A DNA stretch of 64,000 nucleotides from Corylus avellana (taxonomy: Eukaryota; Streptophyta; Magnoliopsida; Fagales; Betulaceae): contig NC_081546.1 of NCBI RefSeq assembly GCF_901000735.1, positions 29,221,900 to 29,285,899 on the forward strand. Direction: 5' to 3'. Within the stretch, counting starts at the first letter, position 1. Each line of letters opens with the position of its first letter. Positions 1-13,500 of the stretch are shown piece after piece. Under the pieces are notes generated by a model. That model was not told where the DNA came from, did not search any database, and worked only from the letters and a program-made list of their open reading frames with translations. Made by a program: the position numbers and the translations under genes.

Positions 1-213
1 TAGGCAGCTCATGTAGGAACATAGATGTACACCAATTTTTTAATTTTATTTAATTAGATCATAATACACCAAAAGAAAAGAACACTAAAATCCACCCAAT
101 AACCTTACTTCAAGAATATCAAATCTTCTCAACTGATAATTAAAACGATTACAACATGAAAATTTGGAATCTCTCGGGAGCTTAATGCAGGGTAAATAAT
201 GAAAGCTCCAATC

Positions 214-1507
214 TCATTTATCGACTATCCATGCCCTTGAAGCTGCATATCAACAAGTTCAACAAAATGTTAATAATCTGAATGACAAAAGGACACTGAC
301 AGTACAACTACTTTAGGTCAAGATGAGAAAGGTTTGTGGTATTTTTTTTTTTTTTTTTCCCCTTTTTATGGGAAAGGAGAATATATACCATTATACCTTG
401 TGTTGTGATTTTCCATTGGTTGTCATAACTGATGGCCCAAAAGAAATACCCACGAAGCCCAAGGGCCTGAGCAAACCCAATCTTTACTGTTATCGACAGA
501 GCATCATCGTACCCAACCCACGTTGTCCCGGTAAAAGAATAGACTGACGCAGTGTCCACATCATATGCAATGGTGGCCTTTGTCCTCTTATTGAATGCCT
601 CCACCTCTGAGAAAAGTAGCACACCTTCATCTCCCGGACCAACACCAATGGCAGGTGCTCCAACCCCATGAAGATTTGGGTCTTTGAGCTTCCATGTTTT
701 CCCATAGAGCGGCAAGCCCATCACCACCTTTTTTCCAGGCACTCCAGCCTTGATCCACGACTTAAGCCCATAGATCGAGCTCAGATTAGTTTTCGGGTCA
801 AACAATGCTGCATGGGCCCCCGTCACCGAAGTATCCCACGATCCATGATAATCATAACACATCACATTGATCCAATCCAAGTTCTCCTTGATTGAAGCTG
901 CCGGGTACGAGCGGCGGCTGCCGTAGGTTAAGAAGTCCGCTGAGTAGTACACGGCGGCAGTGAGCAATAGGGGAGGCCTATTTGTGCTCCTAGCCTCCTC
1001 TTGGATTGCATGCCTCCATTCTTTTAGTAAGTGGGCAAAATCATCCATTTCTTTTGGGCTCTCAGGGAACTCCCAATCAAGGTCAAGGCCATCAAACCCA
1101 TATTTACGAGCAACCTCTATGGTTTCATGTATGAAAGTTCGACGAGAGGAGGCTTTGGAGGCCATGGGAGCAAAAGGGTTGGGATCAATACCACCTCCAC
1201 CAATAGAGTAAAGAGCCTTCACGTGAGGGTTCTTGTGATGAAGGGTGGTGGTGAAGTTTGAGAGGATTTCAGCCTCTGAATTTGAAATGTCAAACTCAAA
1301 GGTAACGTTGTTGGGCACAAGAAAAGCATACAAGATGTGGGTGAGCAATGATGTGTTTATGGCTGAAGGTGGGAAATTATGTGAAGCGCCCGAATAATAA
1401 TAGCCAGCTTTGACGGCCGGAGACGAGGCCATGACCCCGTATCCGGTGGTGATAATGCACAGAGAGTATATAAAAGAAAGGAAGTGCATAAAGTTGAGGC
1501 TTACCAT
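214..1507 (-). CDS. Class V chitinase (GH18), copy 1
   Basis: Two coding exons, 397-1507 and 214-242, give 379 residues ending ASRAWIVDK. The product is a secreted glycoside hydrolase family 18 enzyme of the plant class V chitinase type, expected to cleave chitin or related N-acetylglucosamine oligomers outside the cell. A hydrophobic signal peptide covers about residues 7-22. The catalytic motif DGLDLDWEF lies near residues 139-147, with the acid-base glutamate near 146. MCYDYHG and FFWAISYD are further GH18 landmarks. The frame is open upstream to 1621, but the ATG at 1507 matches the start of the paralogue at 5434. The segment after GYY reads YSGASHN, where the paralogue has PSWALDN, so this copy has diverged at a usually conserved place. 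Exon 1 ends at ACAAG|GTATAA; the intron is 154 bp. Confidence 0.93.
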
Positions 1508-3360
1508 AGTTGGAAAGGTCTCCCAACTGGATTCATTATGAAGAGTAATGGAGATGTTATATAGAAAAGAAAAAAACCAGCTTCTAGGGGCTTTGACTTT
1601 TCTTCCTACAAAGAAAGACAAGTATTTATGAATATGATAGGCATGGATTTTAATAGGAAATAAAAGAGTAAGAGATGACGGAATTGATTATATATACCTT
1701 AAAATCGTTAGGTGAAACTTGTTGTCTTTGTTGATGTTTCTGTAAGGACTTCAAATTGATTATACCTCCACCGTCGTCAGTCTTTTATTTTTTGCCTTGG
1801 AAAATAAAACAAAATAAAATTAAAGCAGAAGGGGATTGATATTACTAATGGAGATAACAGCGAGAGGAGACAAGAACAAAATGAGAATGTTTTTACTTTG
1901 ATTAGTAGAGACAACCTATCTAGTAAGGACGTGTAATTAATTTCCACTTTGTGTTGTAAAAGTGTAATTTATGAATTACTCGAAATTTCCCAGACATAAC
2001 CACCATATAGTTTTTTTTTTTTAAAAAAAAAAAAAAAATGTTCTTCCAATTTAATTTTGAAGAAAACTTTATCCTTCTTCATTCGTGTAGAGTTTTTTGT
2101 CTTTCAAAATCGTAGACCCCGTTAGACATCACCTAATATCAATTCCAAATATCATATATGTGAGGTATAAATAGATTTTATAATGGGCCTCATGGTTTAT
2201 TACCACAAATAAATGTAGATTATATTCATTAAAAAAAGTTATATAATTAATTAAGATTAAAGAAAATAATGTAAATAAAGGACAAATTTTTCATTCAACA
2301 GAATTATAAATATCTGCAAGGCAACATAAATATTGCATAATTTCAACATTCTTGACTAATACTAGCTAGCTACTTCTTGGCTCATTCAAAGTGAAAAGTA
2401 GAAATCAAGCCTATTGTTTTTGACTGACTCTTAGCACAGAATTAGTAGTATTAGGATGAGGGGCAGGGGGAGTGAATCCAAAGTTTTATCCTGCCACTAT
2501 CCCATTATGCACATGGCAGTACTGCTTTATTCTTAGATTTTTTTTAAAACAAGTACTCATATAAAGTTAATTAACACTGCCACGTTAGTAAAATGAGACG
2601 ATGATAAAATAAAAGTGTGATTTTTAACAATTTTTTTTTAAGGAAAAATAATATTATTTGGTAAACTGCTATTCAACTGTCATACAATTGATATGATGTC
2701 GCAATAAAAATCAATTTTTCTTCTTTTTTTTACACGTATTCATTAAATTGCTGATTTTCATTGCCATATTATCAAATTGTACTTATAACAATCTAATAAA
2801 TAACATTATTCTTGTAAGACTAATAAAAATATAATATATAATGTTTCTCTTTGTGGGGTTAAATTAATGATTGCACTATATGAAATAATGTATCTAAAAG
2901 TGTCTTTAACTTTTAATGGGTGGAATTATTTGGCTGTCCTGTATATATGCTTCGTGAAGCATGCCTGGAGAGTGAAATGACATGAGACAAGTACATGGAA
3001 GCTGGCACACTAACACGACAATGGACTAAAAACCAAGAGGAAGCTTCCATTAATGCAAAGCCAAGTGAAGCTGCATATTTTAAGGTCCATATATTATACA
3101 ATGGACAACTAATTATATTGACTGATTACCCTCATTGGCTGATGTGGTGAAATTGTTTAAAAGTCTAATGGTGACAGGCAAAATTGGATTAAAAATAGTC
3201 AAAATTTTCAACTTGCTCATCAATGATTGTTGCTTTGTACGGAATCCCTAATTCCAGTTTAGATTAACCAAGATGTCTGTGTTGGAAATTTGACAGAAGT
3301 TTTGTTTAGCTCATAATATATACTTTGATACACCTGAATTTCTGTCATTGAATTTCTGGC

Positions 3361-3480
3361 CAGATGGGAGTGGCCGGGCCACCTCCAATGGCCACCCCCT
3401 TGGTGCCCAAAGGGGTGGCCAAAACCACTCCTAATGGTGGTTTGGGTGGCCGAGCCACTCTCAAATGGCCAAGCCACCCT
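3361..3480. repeat. GC-rich patch of repeated GGTGGCC/GGCCAC motifs
   Basis: Imperfect repeats of GTGGCC, GAGCCAC and their complements fill about 120 bp inside strongly AT-rich DNA. The pattern resembles the end of a transposable element rather than a gene. The flanking sequence to about 3660 also has a repetitive-element look. Confidence 0.4.
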
Positions 3481-3959
3481 AATTTTTTTTTTGAATTTTT
3501 TTTAAAAATAAAAATAAAAAATTTAATTAGGTGGCCACATCATCATTGATGACATGGTCACTTATGCCAGGTGTAGAATTTTAATTGGTCCACATGTCAG
3601 TGATGTGAACTTTCGTTAAGTCAACTAATGGTCAATGGATGGAATGATCAATTTAGTTTTTATCAAAACTACAGGTACTTTCTGTAATATAAATTAAAAC
3701 TTAGAAAAAAAAAATAAAGTATCCAAACCCTAAAGGGTTTTTAATATTTAACCTAAATTATAAAGCGAAGAAGACAAGGTGCATGCCCTTCTAACATGCG
3801 TGAGAGAGAGAGAGAAAATGCAGCGTGCAAAACGAGACCAATAAATCATTTTTTATATTTAATTATTTTTTTAATTAATTTTATTTTTTTATTATTAAAA
3901 AAAAAATGCCTCCATCAGTCAACATTGTGGCTTTGTCGCTGATTGTAATTATGACTCGT

Positions 3960-4195
3960 AGGGTCTGTTTGGGATATTTGAAGAGCTTAAAAAAAATTTT
4001 AACATTCAAAAAAATTTGTTTGAAAAAAAGGTACTCGTTTGATAAAAAAATTAAAAATATTTTTAAAGGTTCAAAAAATCGAAAATTGCCCAAAAAAAAT
4101 ACTTTTGACAAAAGTTTAAAATGCAACTTTTTGTCAAAATCTATTTTTGACTTAAAACTTCAATTTTTCAAATCGCAATTCCAAATAGATTTTTA
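3960..4195. mobile_element. MITE-like element, TCTGTTTGG-type termini
   Basis: The left end reads GGTCTGTTTGGGATATTTG and the right end, on the other strand, TCTATTTGGAATTGCG, giving imperfect terminal inverted repeats around an A/T-rich core with no coding capacity. The same terminal motif occurs at about 18684-18925 and 54859-55102. The superfamily is uncertain, possibly hAT-like, and no target-site duplication was confirmed. Confidence 0.5.
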
Positions 4196-5383
4196 GTAGT
4201 GAGTTATGGTGACACGGTGAAGTGATGATCCTATACAACGCATATCCCCTATTACTTACTAGCCTCAGAATGGCTAATGGACCAAAGCAAATCCTTCATG
4301 GACTCAAATGCTATGGGCCTTGTTTTTTTGTCAAATGGGCCTCTCATAGTTGGGTACACCAAAGTCTAATAGTGCGGAAAAGTAATGGAACGATCATTAT
4401 CCTTATAAAATGATCATGTTTATTGTGGGAATTCAGCAATTATCAAATTATGCTTTTACCACACAAAAGAAGAAGCTAATTGGGGAAAGAAAACCTTTTG
4501 GTGGTGTCCATGAAAATCCACTAAGTTCCATCATATAACAAAAGAGAGATATCTCATCATCATAGATGGCATTAGAGGAATATCTCATTATCATCTAAGA
4601 AAGTTGGAATATTTTAGAATATTCGATCTCTACTATATTATAGAAAAATGTTATTTTGTATTCTTCTAATATACTCAATTAACGTGGCATACTCAATTCA
4701 CATTTAGATAAATGGCGTGCTTAAGGATGGATTAGGCATACCTTGTTGGCTGATGTTATGTAAAAACGATCACAATTACAGTCAATAAGGCAAGAATACA
4801 CACAATTAGACTTAGAGAAATAGATCTCCAAAACCCACAAGGACTTGTAAAACTAGTGAGACCTGAACATAATGATGAGTTAAAATGTCACACATACAAA
4901 ATAGCTTTTTTATTATTATTATATTAGGTTTTTATTTAGTTTTTTTGTAGGTTAATAAGAGAGGGTTGCACATTTTTTATAAACATGTCTATTTCTTATA
5001 AACATGATCAAGATCTTATCCACATGCAATACGAAACTATTTCTTAACACATATGACATATAGATGGCATTGAAGAGACTCCACTCCACTCCATCCATCT
5101 ATGAAAATCTTTTAAGATTTGTAAACTCATTCTAGATATGAAAACTTCAACAAAGCCGGCCCACAGCTTTTACCTAACAAAATTTAAGGTATTCTTATTC
5201 AACTTACATTATCTCTTCCTGTTCTTTGCTACTAGAAACCATACCCTAGCTGTCGTACCATAAATACTATTCTTTCATTGGTAGGCCCATAAATGACCAT
5301 AACCATCCAAAATTCCAACCATCTACAAAGAAATATCAGCCTTTATTAATTTCCCTTCTTATATTGATCGCAACTTGTCATTC

Positions 5384-5396
5384 TTTATATATTTAT
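5384..5396 (+). promoter_or_regulatory. Possible TATA box of chitinase copy 2
   Basis: A TATATATTTA stretch lies about 40-50 bp upstream of the ATG at 5434. The position is plausible only if the 5' UTR is very short, so this is a weak call. Confidence 0.35.
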
Positions 5397-5433
5397 TATC
5401 CTCCTCCACCGGAGGGAGCCTTCGAACATTAAC

Positions 5434-6712
5434 ATGGCATTAATCCTCAGATTTGTGCACTTTCTCTCTATTGTATACTCCTTGTTCATCATCACCACCA
5501 GAACTGGCGGCGTCATGGCGGCGTCTCCGGTCATCAAAGCGGGTTATTATCCGTCGTGGGCTTTAGATAATCTCCCACCTTCAGCCATAAACACATCATT
5601 TCTCACCCACGTCTTTTATGCTTTTCTTGTGCCCAACAATGTTACCTTTGAGTTTAACATTTCAAATTCAGAGGCTGCAATCCTCTCAAACTTCACCGCC
5701 ACACTTCATCACAAGAACCCCCAAGTGAAGACTCTTTACTCCATAGGTGGCGGTGGTATTGAGCCCAACCCTTTTGCTGCCATGGCCTCTGCCGCCTCCT
5801 CTCGTCGAACTTTCATACATTCAACAATAGAGGTTGCGCGTAAATACGGGTTTGATGGGATTGACCTTGATTGGGAGTTCCCTGAAAGCCCAAAAGAAAT
5901 GGATGATTTTGCCCACTTACTGAAAGAATGGAGGCAAGCAGTCCAAAGGGAGGCTAGGAGCACAAATAGGCCTCCCCTATTGCTCACCGCCGCCGTGTAC
6001 TACTCGGCAGACTTCTTAACCCACGGCAGCCGCCGCTCGTACCCGGCGGTTTCAATCAAGGAGAACTTGGATTGGATCAATGTGATGTGCTACGATTATC
6101 ATGGATCGTGGGATACGTCGGTGACGGGGGCCCATGCAGCATTGTTTGATCCGAAAACTAATCTGAGCTCGATCTATGGGCTTAAGTCGTGGATCAAGGC
6201 TGGAGTGCCGGGAAGAAAGGTGGTGATGGGCTTGCCGCTCTATGGGAAAACATGGAAGCTCAAAGACCCAAATCTTCATGGGGTTGCAGCACCCGCCATT
6301 GGTGTTGGTCCGGGAAAAGAAGGTGTGCTACTTTTCTCAGAGGTGGAAGCATTCAATAAGAGGACCAAGGCTACCATTGCATATGATGTGGACACTGCAT
6401 CAGTCTATTCTTTTACCGGGACAACGTGGGTTGGATACGATGATGCTCTGTCGATAACAATGAAGATTGGGTTTGCTCAGGCCCTTGGGCTTCGTGGGTA
6501 TTTCTTTTGGGCCATCAGTTATGACAACGAATGGAAAATTACGACACAAGGTATTCTCCTTTCTCAAAGTTAAAAACAAAAAACAAAAAAATTCCACAGA
6601 TCTTTTTCTTGTTTATTTAGAGTTCATTTGGCTCCGCAGATTTTCCATGTTATTAACATTTTGTTGAATTTGTTGATATGCAGCATCAAGGGCATGGATA
6701 GTTGATAAATGA
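5434..6712 (+). CDS. Class V chitinase (GH18), copy 2
   Basis: Exons 5434-6550 and 6684-6712 encode 381 residues. The product is a secreted GH18 chitinase, highly similar to the copy at 214-1507 and sharing its gene structure: one intron interrupting the codon before SRAWIVDK. A signal peptide is visible in about residues 5-22. The catalytic motif DGIDLDWEF is at residues 141-149, with Glu148 as proton donor. This copy keeps the GYYPSWALDN segment that the other has changed. Some class V plant chitinases act on Nod-factor-like lipo-chitooligosaccharides; nothing here proves that specificity. The ATG at 5434 is chosen because the reading frame and signal peptide begin there. Confidence 0.94.
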
Positions 6713-7551
6713 GATTGGAGCTTTCATTATTTACCCTGTTTTACCCAGCTATTAGCTCTCGATAGATTCCTTAGTGTACCATATTTGATTACAAAGGAAC
6801 TGCAGAATTTTTAGAAGGCAAGTCTCGTATGCCTGCCAAGAATAGTATTGAATAGGCTTCTGTGTGTTTCCTATGGGGAATTCCCCTTAATGTTCTTAGT
6901 AAATGAGTCTTTGCAAATGAGTCATTTGCTGATTCATTTCGATGTTGTCTGCTGTATCCTCTGATTAGGTTGCTTGAGTCTATGTTGCTGTAATGCTGTG
7001 TTTCGAACTTCAATGCTTTAATGGAATGACTTCTTTATCCCAAAACAGAATAATAAAAAAAAAATAAAAAAAATCATGCTGATTTATCACATAAATGAAA
7101 TCAAAAGATAGAAAGTACTCGTCTGAATTCGCGTATAAACTCATTTCTAACTCAAAAAAATCATTGACCAGTCAACAGGGTCAAGGGGAAAACCCTAGCT
7201 ATAGTGGTAAAATATTAGGGTTTACAAAAACAAAACCGCAAAACTTGAGCAATATAATAAGAATGCCTGAAGCATCTCCAGAGTCCAGACCACCAACAGT
7301 GAGGCTTTTTGACATGAGAAATGACTTCAGTAATGTTGTCAGCATCAATTGATTGTTAGATACAATTCCTACTTAAATTTTTGTAAAGTCCTGCAGATTG
7401 CATATAATACCACACATCCTTATTCAAATTCTCTTCACTTTGAAGGCCAATAGCTGAAATATCAAGACAACTGATCTTGAAAAGGAAAAGAAAAGATTAA
7501 AATGATTACCATTATTATCGGCATTAGCCTCTATGGCCAAAGGTACTGAAA
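6713..7551. other. Convergent 3' regions of chitinase 2 and the DCN1-like gene
   Basis: No gene is recognisable. The interval should hold the 3' UTRs of the two convergent genes. An A-rich stretch at about 7047-7073 contains AATAAAA-like polyadenylation sequences. Confidence 0.5.
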
Positions 7552-10500
7552 TTAGCTTTGCTTTTTTCTCAACCATTCAACAAAATTATCAACAATCACG
7601 GCCCAAGATTCAAGGGGGTCATATTGTTGAAGGTCTGGAAAACTTATCTGCCAAAGAAGAAACACAAATGATTTGAATAGTATCTAAAAGCACCAGTGCA
7701 AAAGGGGTTGATTATACCTATCATCAATTAACTGCAACATATTACAGAATTATAGCATGCATTTCCCCACACTGTATGAATGAAGCATATATCCAGGATT
7801 AATTAGTTCTCTACAGCCACAGAAGACTCATAAATGGATCCCAGGAATAGTATACATAAATTTTTTTTTTTTAAAAAAAAAAAACATTAGAAAGGCAAAA
7901 GTAACATGACAGATTGACAGTATAACCATCCAAACACAAGACATTTCCCAGTATAGAACAACTTTCCCATTCTTGAGCAGTATCGGACATGATATTAAAG
8001 GACATCAGGATACTGAAGTTTTATTGGGGTAGGCATGATTAATAATATAACCTATCCAATGGAGTTTTTATTTTTCCCTTTTTTCATGGTTTCAACTACA
8101 CCAGAGATCAATGTAAGAAAAAATAATGATGAAAATTATGTCAAAAAAATTGCTTACGTCACAGCAAAAACGATAGAAGTTCATCCATTGGTCCATGCTT
8201 AGCATCTGATAATCACTCTGGAGCTGCCAGAAAATTCAAGTCCATGCATATCATAAAACTTATCATGAAACAAATGTTAGACCAACAAAAAGTACTTGGG
8301 ATTACGTCCAAGAATAATAGAAACCCACCTTTAGATATTCAGTTATTGAATCAACCTGAGCAGGAAATTTGGAACCCAGAACAAGATTCAGCAATTGACA
8401 AAAGGTCTCAACGTCTACAAACCTTTGCTTCTCTTCTGAAAATATCATCAACATCAGACCGGCTAAACAATGTGTGTATTTGTGTGAGTGCGCACACGTA
8501 AGTGGGGGGAGAGAGGGAGCAAGAAGATAACAGAACATTATCAAGAAAAAAAAAATGTCATTTCCATTTAATTGAAAGTTGGATGCCAGTCAACATCAAG
8601 CTCACCTGTTAGGCAGTATTGAAACGCATAAGCATAGAAATCCACGAAGTTTGATGGCTTCATCACCTATTCAACACAAAAAATCAAGATCATTACCATC
8701 ATCCATTTTCTGCCTTTCCAGAAGCAGTCAGTGCCATGTCTGAAAATAACTATTCCAGGTGACTCCCAGAGAATAAACGTACCTCTTTCTCAAGTGCTGG
8801 AAGTGCTTTCTTTAATTTGTCCAGACTGTTGACATTTAGAGCTGTCAGGCCAGTTCGCCACTCATCCTAATAGTGTGATCATAGCATTTTGATAAACATC
8901 AAAAGATGAGACAAAAACAACTTCAAGTTACTGTAACTTTTGATCAACGAATGGCATAGGCAATACATATTATGGCAAGTCTGTGGACCACCTAGACATC
9001 CCAAAAGTTAATTTTGAAAATACGGAAACATTGAGAGCTCCTAGAGTAATCTTCGTTTACAAGAATACAGATAAAGCAAATTTTTGGCATTTTCAAATAA
9101 ATCAAGAAAGTAGTGTATAAACCACTTTTGGATAGCTAATATAACTAACAGTACTATGATAGTGCAATGAGAGCCATGTCAAGGATAGAATGTCATCCAC
9201 ATTAGCCATTGCAGGATGTTCTAACACTCACCATAAGCCTGAAGAAGAAGTATGTTACAATTCTTAATAAGCCCCATATTTAGATTAACATAGGAAATAC
9301 CTTGCAGCTCTTAAAATCTTTTTCGCTAATCCTAGATCTCTTGGAGTTGCTTACTGGTCTCTTATTGTGGCAGAGGAAGATAATTTTGACTGTTCCTAGG
9401 CCCTAAGAGGTGGTTCTAAATTAGGTCCTTTAATTATAACCCTTGATTGTCCAAAATAATAATTTATTATCCAGCTAAAAGCTCTTCTTTTGTCCCTCAT
9501 GAGCAGTCTAAAATTTCCATTTTCACTGACAGCCATGCAGAACTGAATACTCACAGTAAATCAGATGAATCCCTATATTCTTCCTCCCACCATGGAACGA
9601 TGTGTCTCTACACAAAAAGAGTTACTTATTATCCTCTCAGTTCGTTTCCAGGTTGCAGCTTCTATTCTGTCTTGGTCCTCAGACTGGGTTGTCGTGGGTG
9701 ATTCCCATGTCACTGACTGATTATCTCAAAGTCAGCATATAAATTTTTGCCACAGAGATATAGAAGTTTTGAATATTCGCCTCCACTTGGCTTTCACTTG
9801 AGGTATCTCAAAACTTAAAAGAAAACTTCAGAATTTACAGGGAGAAGATATAAGCATATACTTGATTTTGAGATCTCATCTATGAAACTTTACTTTTTCA
9901 TAGGGAGAAGATGTTTGTGGAAGAGTGAAGTATAAAGAGTGGGAGGGTGTCCTTTTCAGTTAAAGGTTCTTTTTCTTCACTTAGGTGGCAGATTTTCTTT
10001 GGGTATCTCCCTTTACTAGTTGATCGCAAGTGCGGTCGCAGTTCCAGGGACTCCTGCGCTCAATCATGCGCTCGATCGCCGAAACAGGGGCCATCGGTCG
10101 CAGTTCCAAGGACTTCATCCTCCAAAACAGGGGAATTGCGCTCAATTGCAATCAAGGTGCGATCGATCGCAGTTCCAGGGGCCACTTCTTTTGCGCCGCG
10201 AGTCTGGGATCGTGTCACCATCTTTTGGGGCGTCTTCACACACTTATCCATTCGGGTCTTCCTCATATACTCCCAGGCGTTGTAGTCTACATCACTAGTG
10301 ATTCTCGGGGTGCATATATTTGAACAAGTATGTGTTTTGTGTGAATTTGTCAGCCATCAAATAAGTTACACATTCATTGGATCAGAGCATGTCATACGGT
10401 TGACAACCAGGAAATAAGAATACATGTTATAATATCAACAGGAGAAGCAACTCTCAGGCTTACCTTAGAAAAATAACCCTGCCTTTCAGCTTTCATCTTC

Positions 10501-13500
10501 CTGTAATGTAGACAAGCGCATTTATAATAAACATTAGGATATAAATCAGAATGAATAATGGGCCCAGTAAAATGTCCACAAAAAACAACATACCAAGCAA
10601 GCATCAAGATCCTAACATCAGTATGGCCCACTCCCACATCAGAACAAAGTGCTTCAATTCCTTCCGGACTGTTCAAGCAAATATAAGTGAATGAGAAAAT
10701 CAATAACCATGTAAGGATGCATATCTGACCAACTAGAGTTACATCAACTTCTTCAATTCATGGCATCCAGCAAATCAAGGAATTGATAGAGATGTGTATT
10801 CTTTCTATGTATCATCATAACAAATTGACTGAATTTTCATCGAAGAAAGAAAATGACAACGCATACTGGCACATTTTTTTTTAACATTTATTACCAAATG
10901 CAACGAAATTACCCATAATAAGAAATAAATAAAAATTAAAAATTAATAAAGCAAACTTGACTTCTGAGAAGGAATAATAAAAAATGATACAAGTTGCAGA
11001 TGGGCTTGAAACCACATATTGATGAACAAGGACGGAAAAGACTGGAATGTCAATTCTATCAAAAAGACTAACAGTTCAATTATTTAGAAATACACCACCC
11101 CCAAAAGAATGGGCCATATGATTCTAAGGTTAATTTACTCAAATTTCCATTAGTGTAAACACTAACCTGGATTGGCAAACCTGATGGACTGGAGCACACC
11201 GGTTTCAAAGATATCCACAAATGGAGCACATCCAAATTATCAATGGAAATGTATAATTTATGTGTAATACAAACCATCTACTATTTCGTGTTATATATAG
11301 TAACCCCACATTTAATTGTAGGTCATCTTAAAAATAGGTCACATTATATATAGAGCATAAACACTACATTTTTGACATTTGAACTTTAGAATTAGAAACA
11401 AGTCAAGCATCCCTGCCCTAGAGGTTAAAAACTGACAATCCAGATAACGGAAATTTTTTTGATGAAACAGAAAGTTGCATTAAGAATGTCAAGGAACTCC
11501 TTCCGATAATGTTAGGAAACTCTTAATCGATGAGTTGGTTCCATGTTCGCGATTGATCACTCCACTCATGGGATTGGAGCTAATTACCAGTCTAACCATG
11601 TAGTAGCTAAAGTATGCGATTAAAATTCATAACAAGACCAAGGATCATTATCATATGGCCTACAAGTATTTAGATAGTAAAACCCTTTTTGAGGCTAATA
11701 TGCATCTCCAGAGGTCAGATGACATGATCCCATAATGAAAGTCAAGATTAAACCATGATCAGCAATGCTAACAGGATATAGTTCAAGCTACAAGCTCAAG
11801 AACTGACAAGCAACAAGAAAATCACATTAAAGGTCCAAACATGCATGCTATTTGCAAGAAACTGGAGATCTATGTTGGTCGATGCACAAGTAGTGAAAAA
11901 GAACTACCAGGTACCCAAAAGAAATTCTTAAAGCAATCACACAATGAGACAATGCAAATGATAAAATAAAAGAATGTTCCTGATGAGTAACCAACTCAAA
12001 TATTAAACATTAGAAAAAGTTCCAGGGTAAGAGATGGTAAACTATAAATCATAAAACAAACAACAAAATTACTACATTTAGATGAGTAGTTGGGAAGATA
12101 ACAGCAACCTGACAACAAACACAGATGAACTGTAAATCACTTACTCAATCAGGCCTATAGATTGATTGGCATATAAATCATATAGGCAATCTATTCGTCC
12201 CATCTTTCTGAGTAAAGCTTTACCTGAGGATTAATACATGAAATAGAATAGTAAGAACACTTAATAATGTAGAAAAAACAAGGAAACCTCAATCAAATGA
12301 TGGCAAAACCATACACTTTGCAGACTAATATATATCAAATAACCAAAACAAAAAACTGTACAAAATTATTCATTTTATTTTCCTTACTGATATACAGACT
12401 TGCTTGATATAGGAAGGTTCCAATAGTCAAGGCTTACGCCAATAAATGCTGAAACATGTAATATTGAGGAAAGGCTTCACACTCTGAATTGTGACTTCAA
12501 ATACTAGAGATAAGGACATATTTTGCAGAAATTCTCAAACATGATCATGTTGCTAATCTGTAAAAGCTTCCAGAAAGTACTTCAGTGGAAGCACTTACTA
12601 GCTAAAAGATGCTCAATAATAAGCACACATGTGAATAACTTCTTATCATTCACAACATTTCAATCTAACAGATAATGCTTGCCTATTGACATCTTGATGC
12701 AGCGTGACTTGGTGGGCTGTAGCGAAAATAATAAACAGCGGATAAATAATTCTAGATCTTGAGTCTATCAATGATCTGAGAATTCTTCTCAAAATATAGA
12801 GTCTATCTATGATTTCAAGGAAAAATATGAAGAAAACTCACCTATGAGTAATTCTTATTCAACAAAATTCAATAAACAACCTAAACTCCTCTTATCTAGA
12901 GGCTATAAGCATATATTTATAGCCCAAAACCCAAAACCTAATAAAATATGACATAAATACCCTCAAAACCCTAAACCTAATAAAATAACGACACAAAGAC
13001 TCGCAAAACCCTAACCCTAATAAAATAACAACATAAAGTCAGTTTAGAAAATAAAACAAACTAACAGCTACGCAATCTGCATCACATCTTATACGACTTT
13101 TCCTGCCTTATTGCCATTTCAAACAACTCTATCCCGATCATCCGGATGTCATGTCATATAGTTCTTTGGGCACCACCATATTAGATAATGACATCAATGT
13201 GCATATTCTTATTAAACAGTTGGCTTTATATGGCCAAAAAGGTGAGCACACTCAACCCAAAATTATATTTAAGATAAATGTTATTCTCACTCCCACACTT
13301 CCAAGTACACACTCCCTCACATAGAAATGAAAATCACTATTAAATTTTGAAATTATCACTATTGAATTTTTGATCCAATAGTGATTTTCACTACCACATT
13401 AGATAGTGTGCACTTAGATGTATCAGAGTTGGAGTGTGTAGCATTTCTCTTATATTTAACCATAGTTTACCAATGTGCAATCCAATGTGCAATTTGGCAA

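Larger units (their letters stand above)
1508..5433. other. Intergenic region between divergent chitinase genes
   Basis: No gene is recognisable here. The DNA is AT-rich with long A and T runs, for example around 2010-2038. It includes a short GC-rich patch at 3361-3480 and a MITE-like element at about 3960-4195, both listed separately. The stretch should contain both chitinase promoters, since the two genes are transcribed away from each other. A TATATATTTA sequence at about 5387-5396 is a plausible TATA box for the right-hand copy; no equally clear one was seen for the left-hand copy. Confidence 0.6.

Noticed and set aside
9947..10323. Overlapping open frames of about 70-110 codons on both strands
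   Set aside because: They arise from the CpG-rich block, which is poor in stop codons; no domain, no splice context, and they lie in a DCN1-like intron.
12950..13020. CCCTAAACC runs as interstitial telomere sequence
   Set aside because: They are part of the solo LTR and recur in the same place in its relative near 63440-63540.
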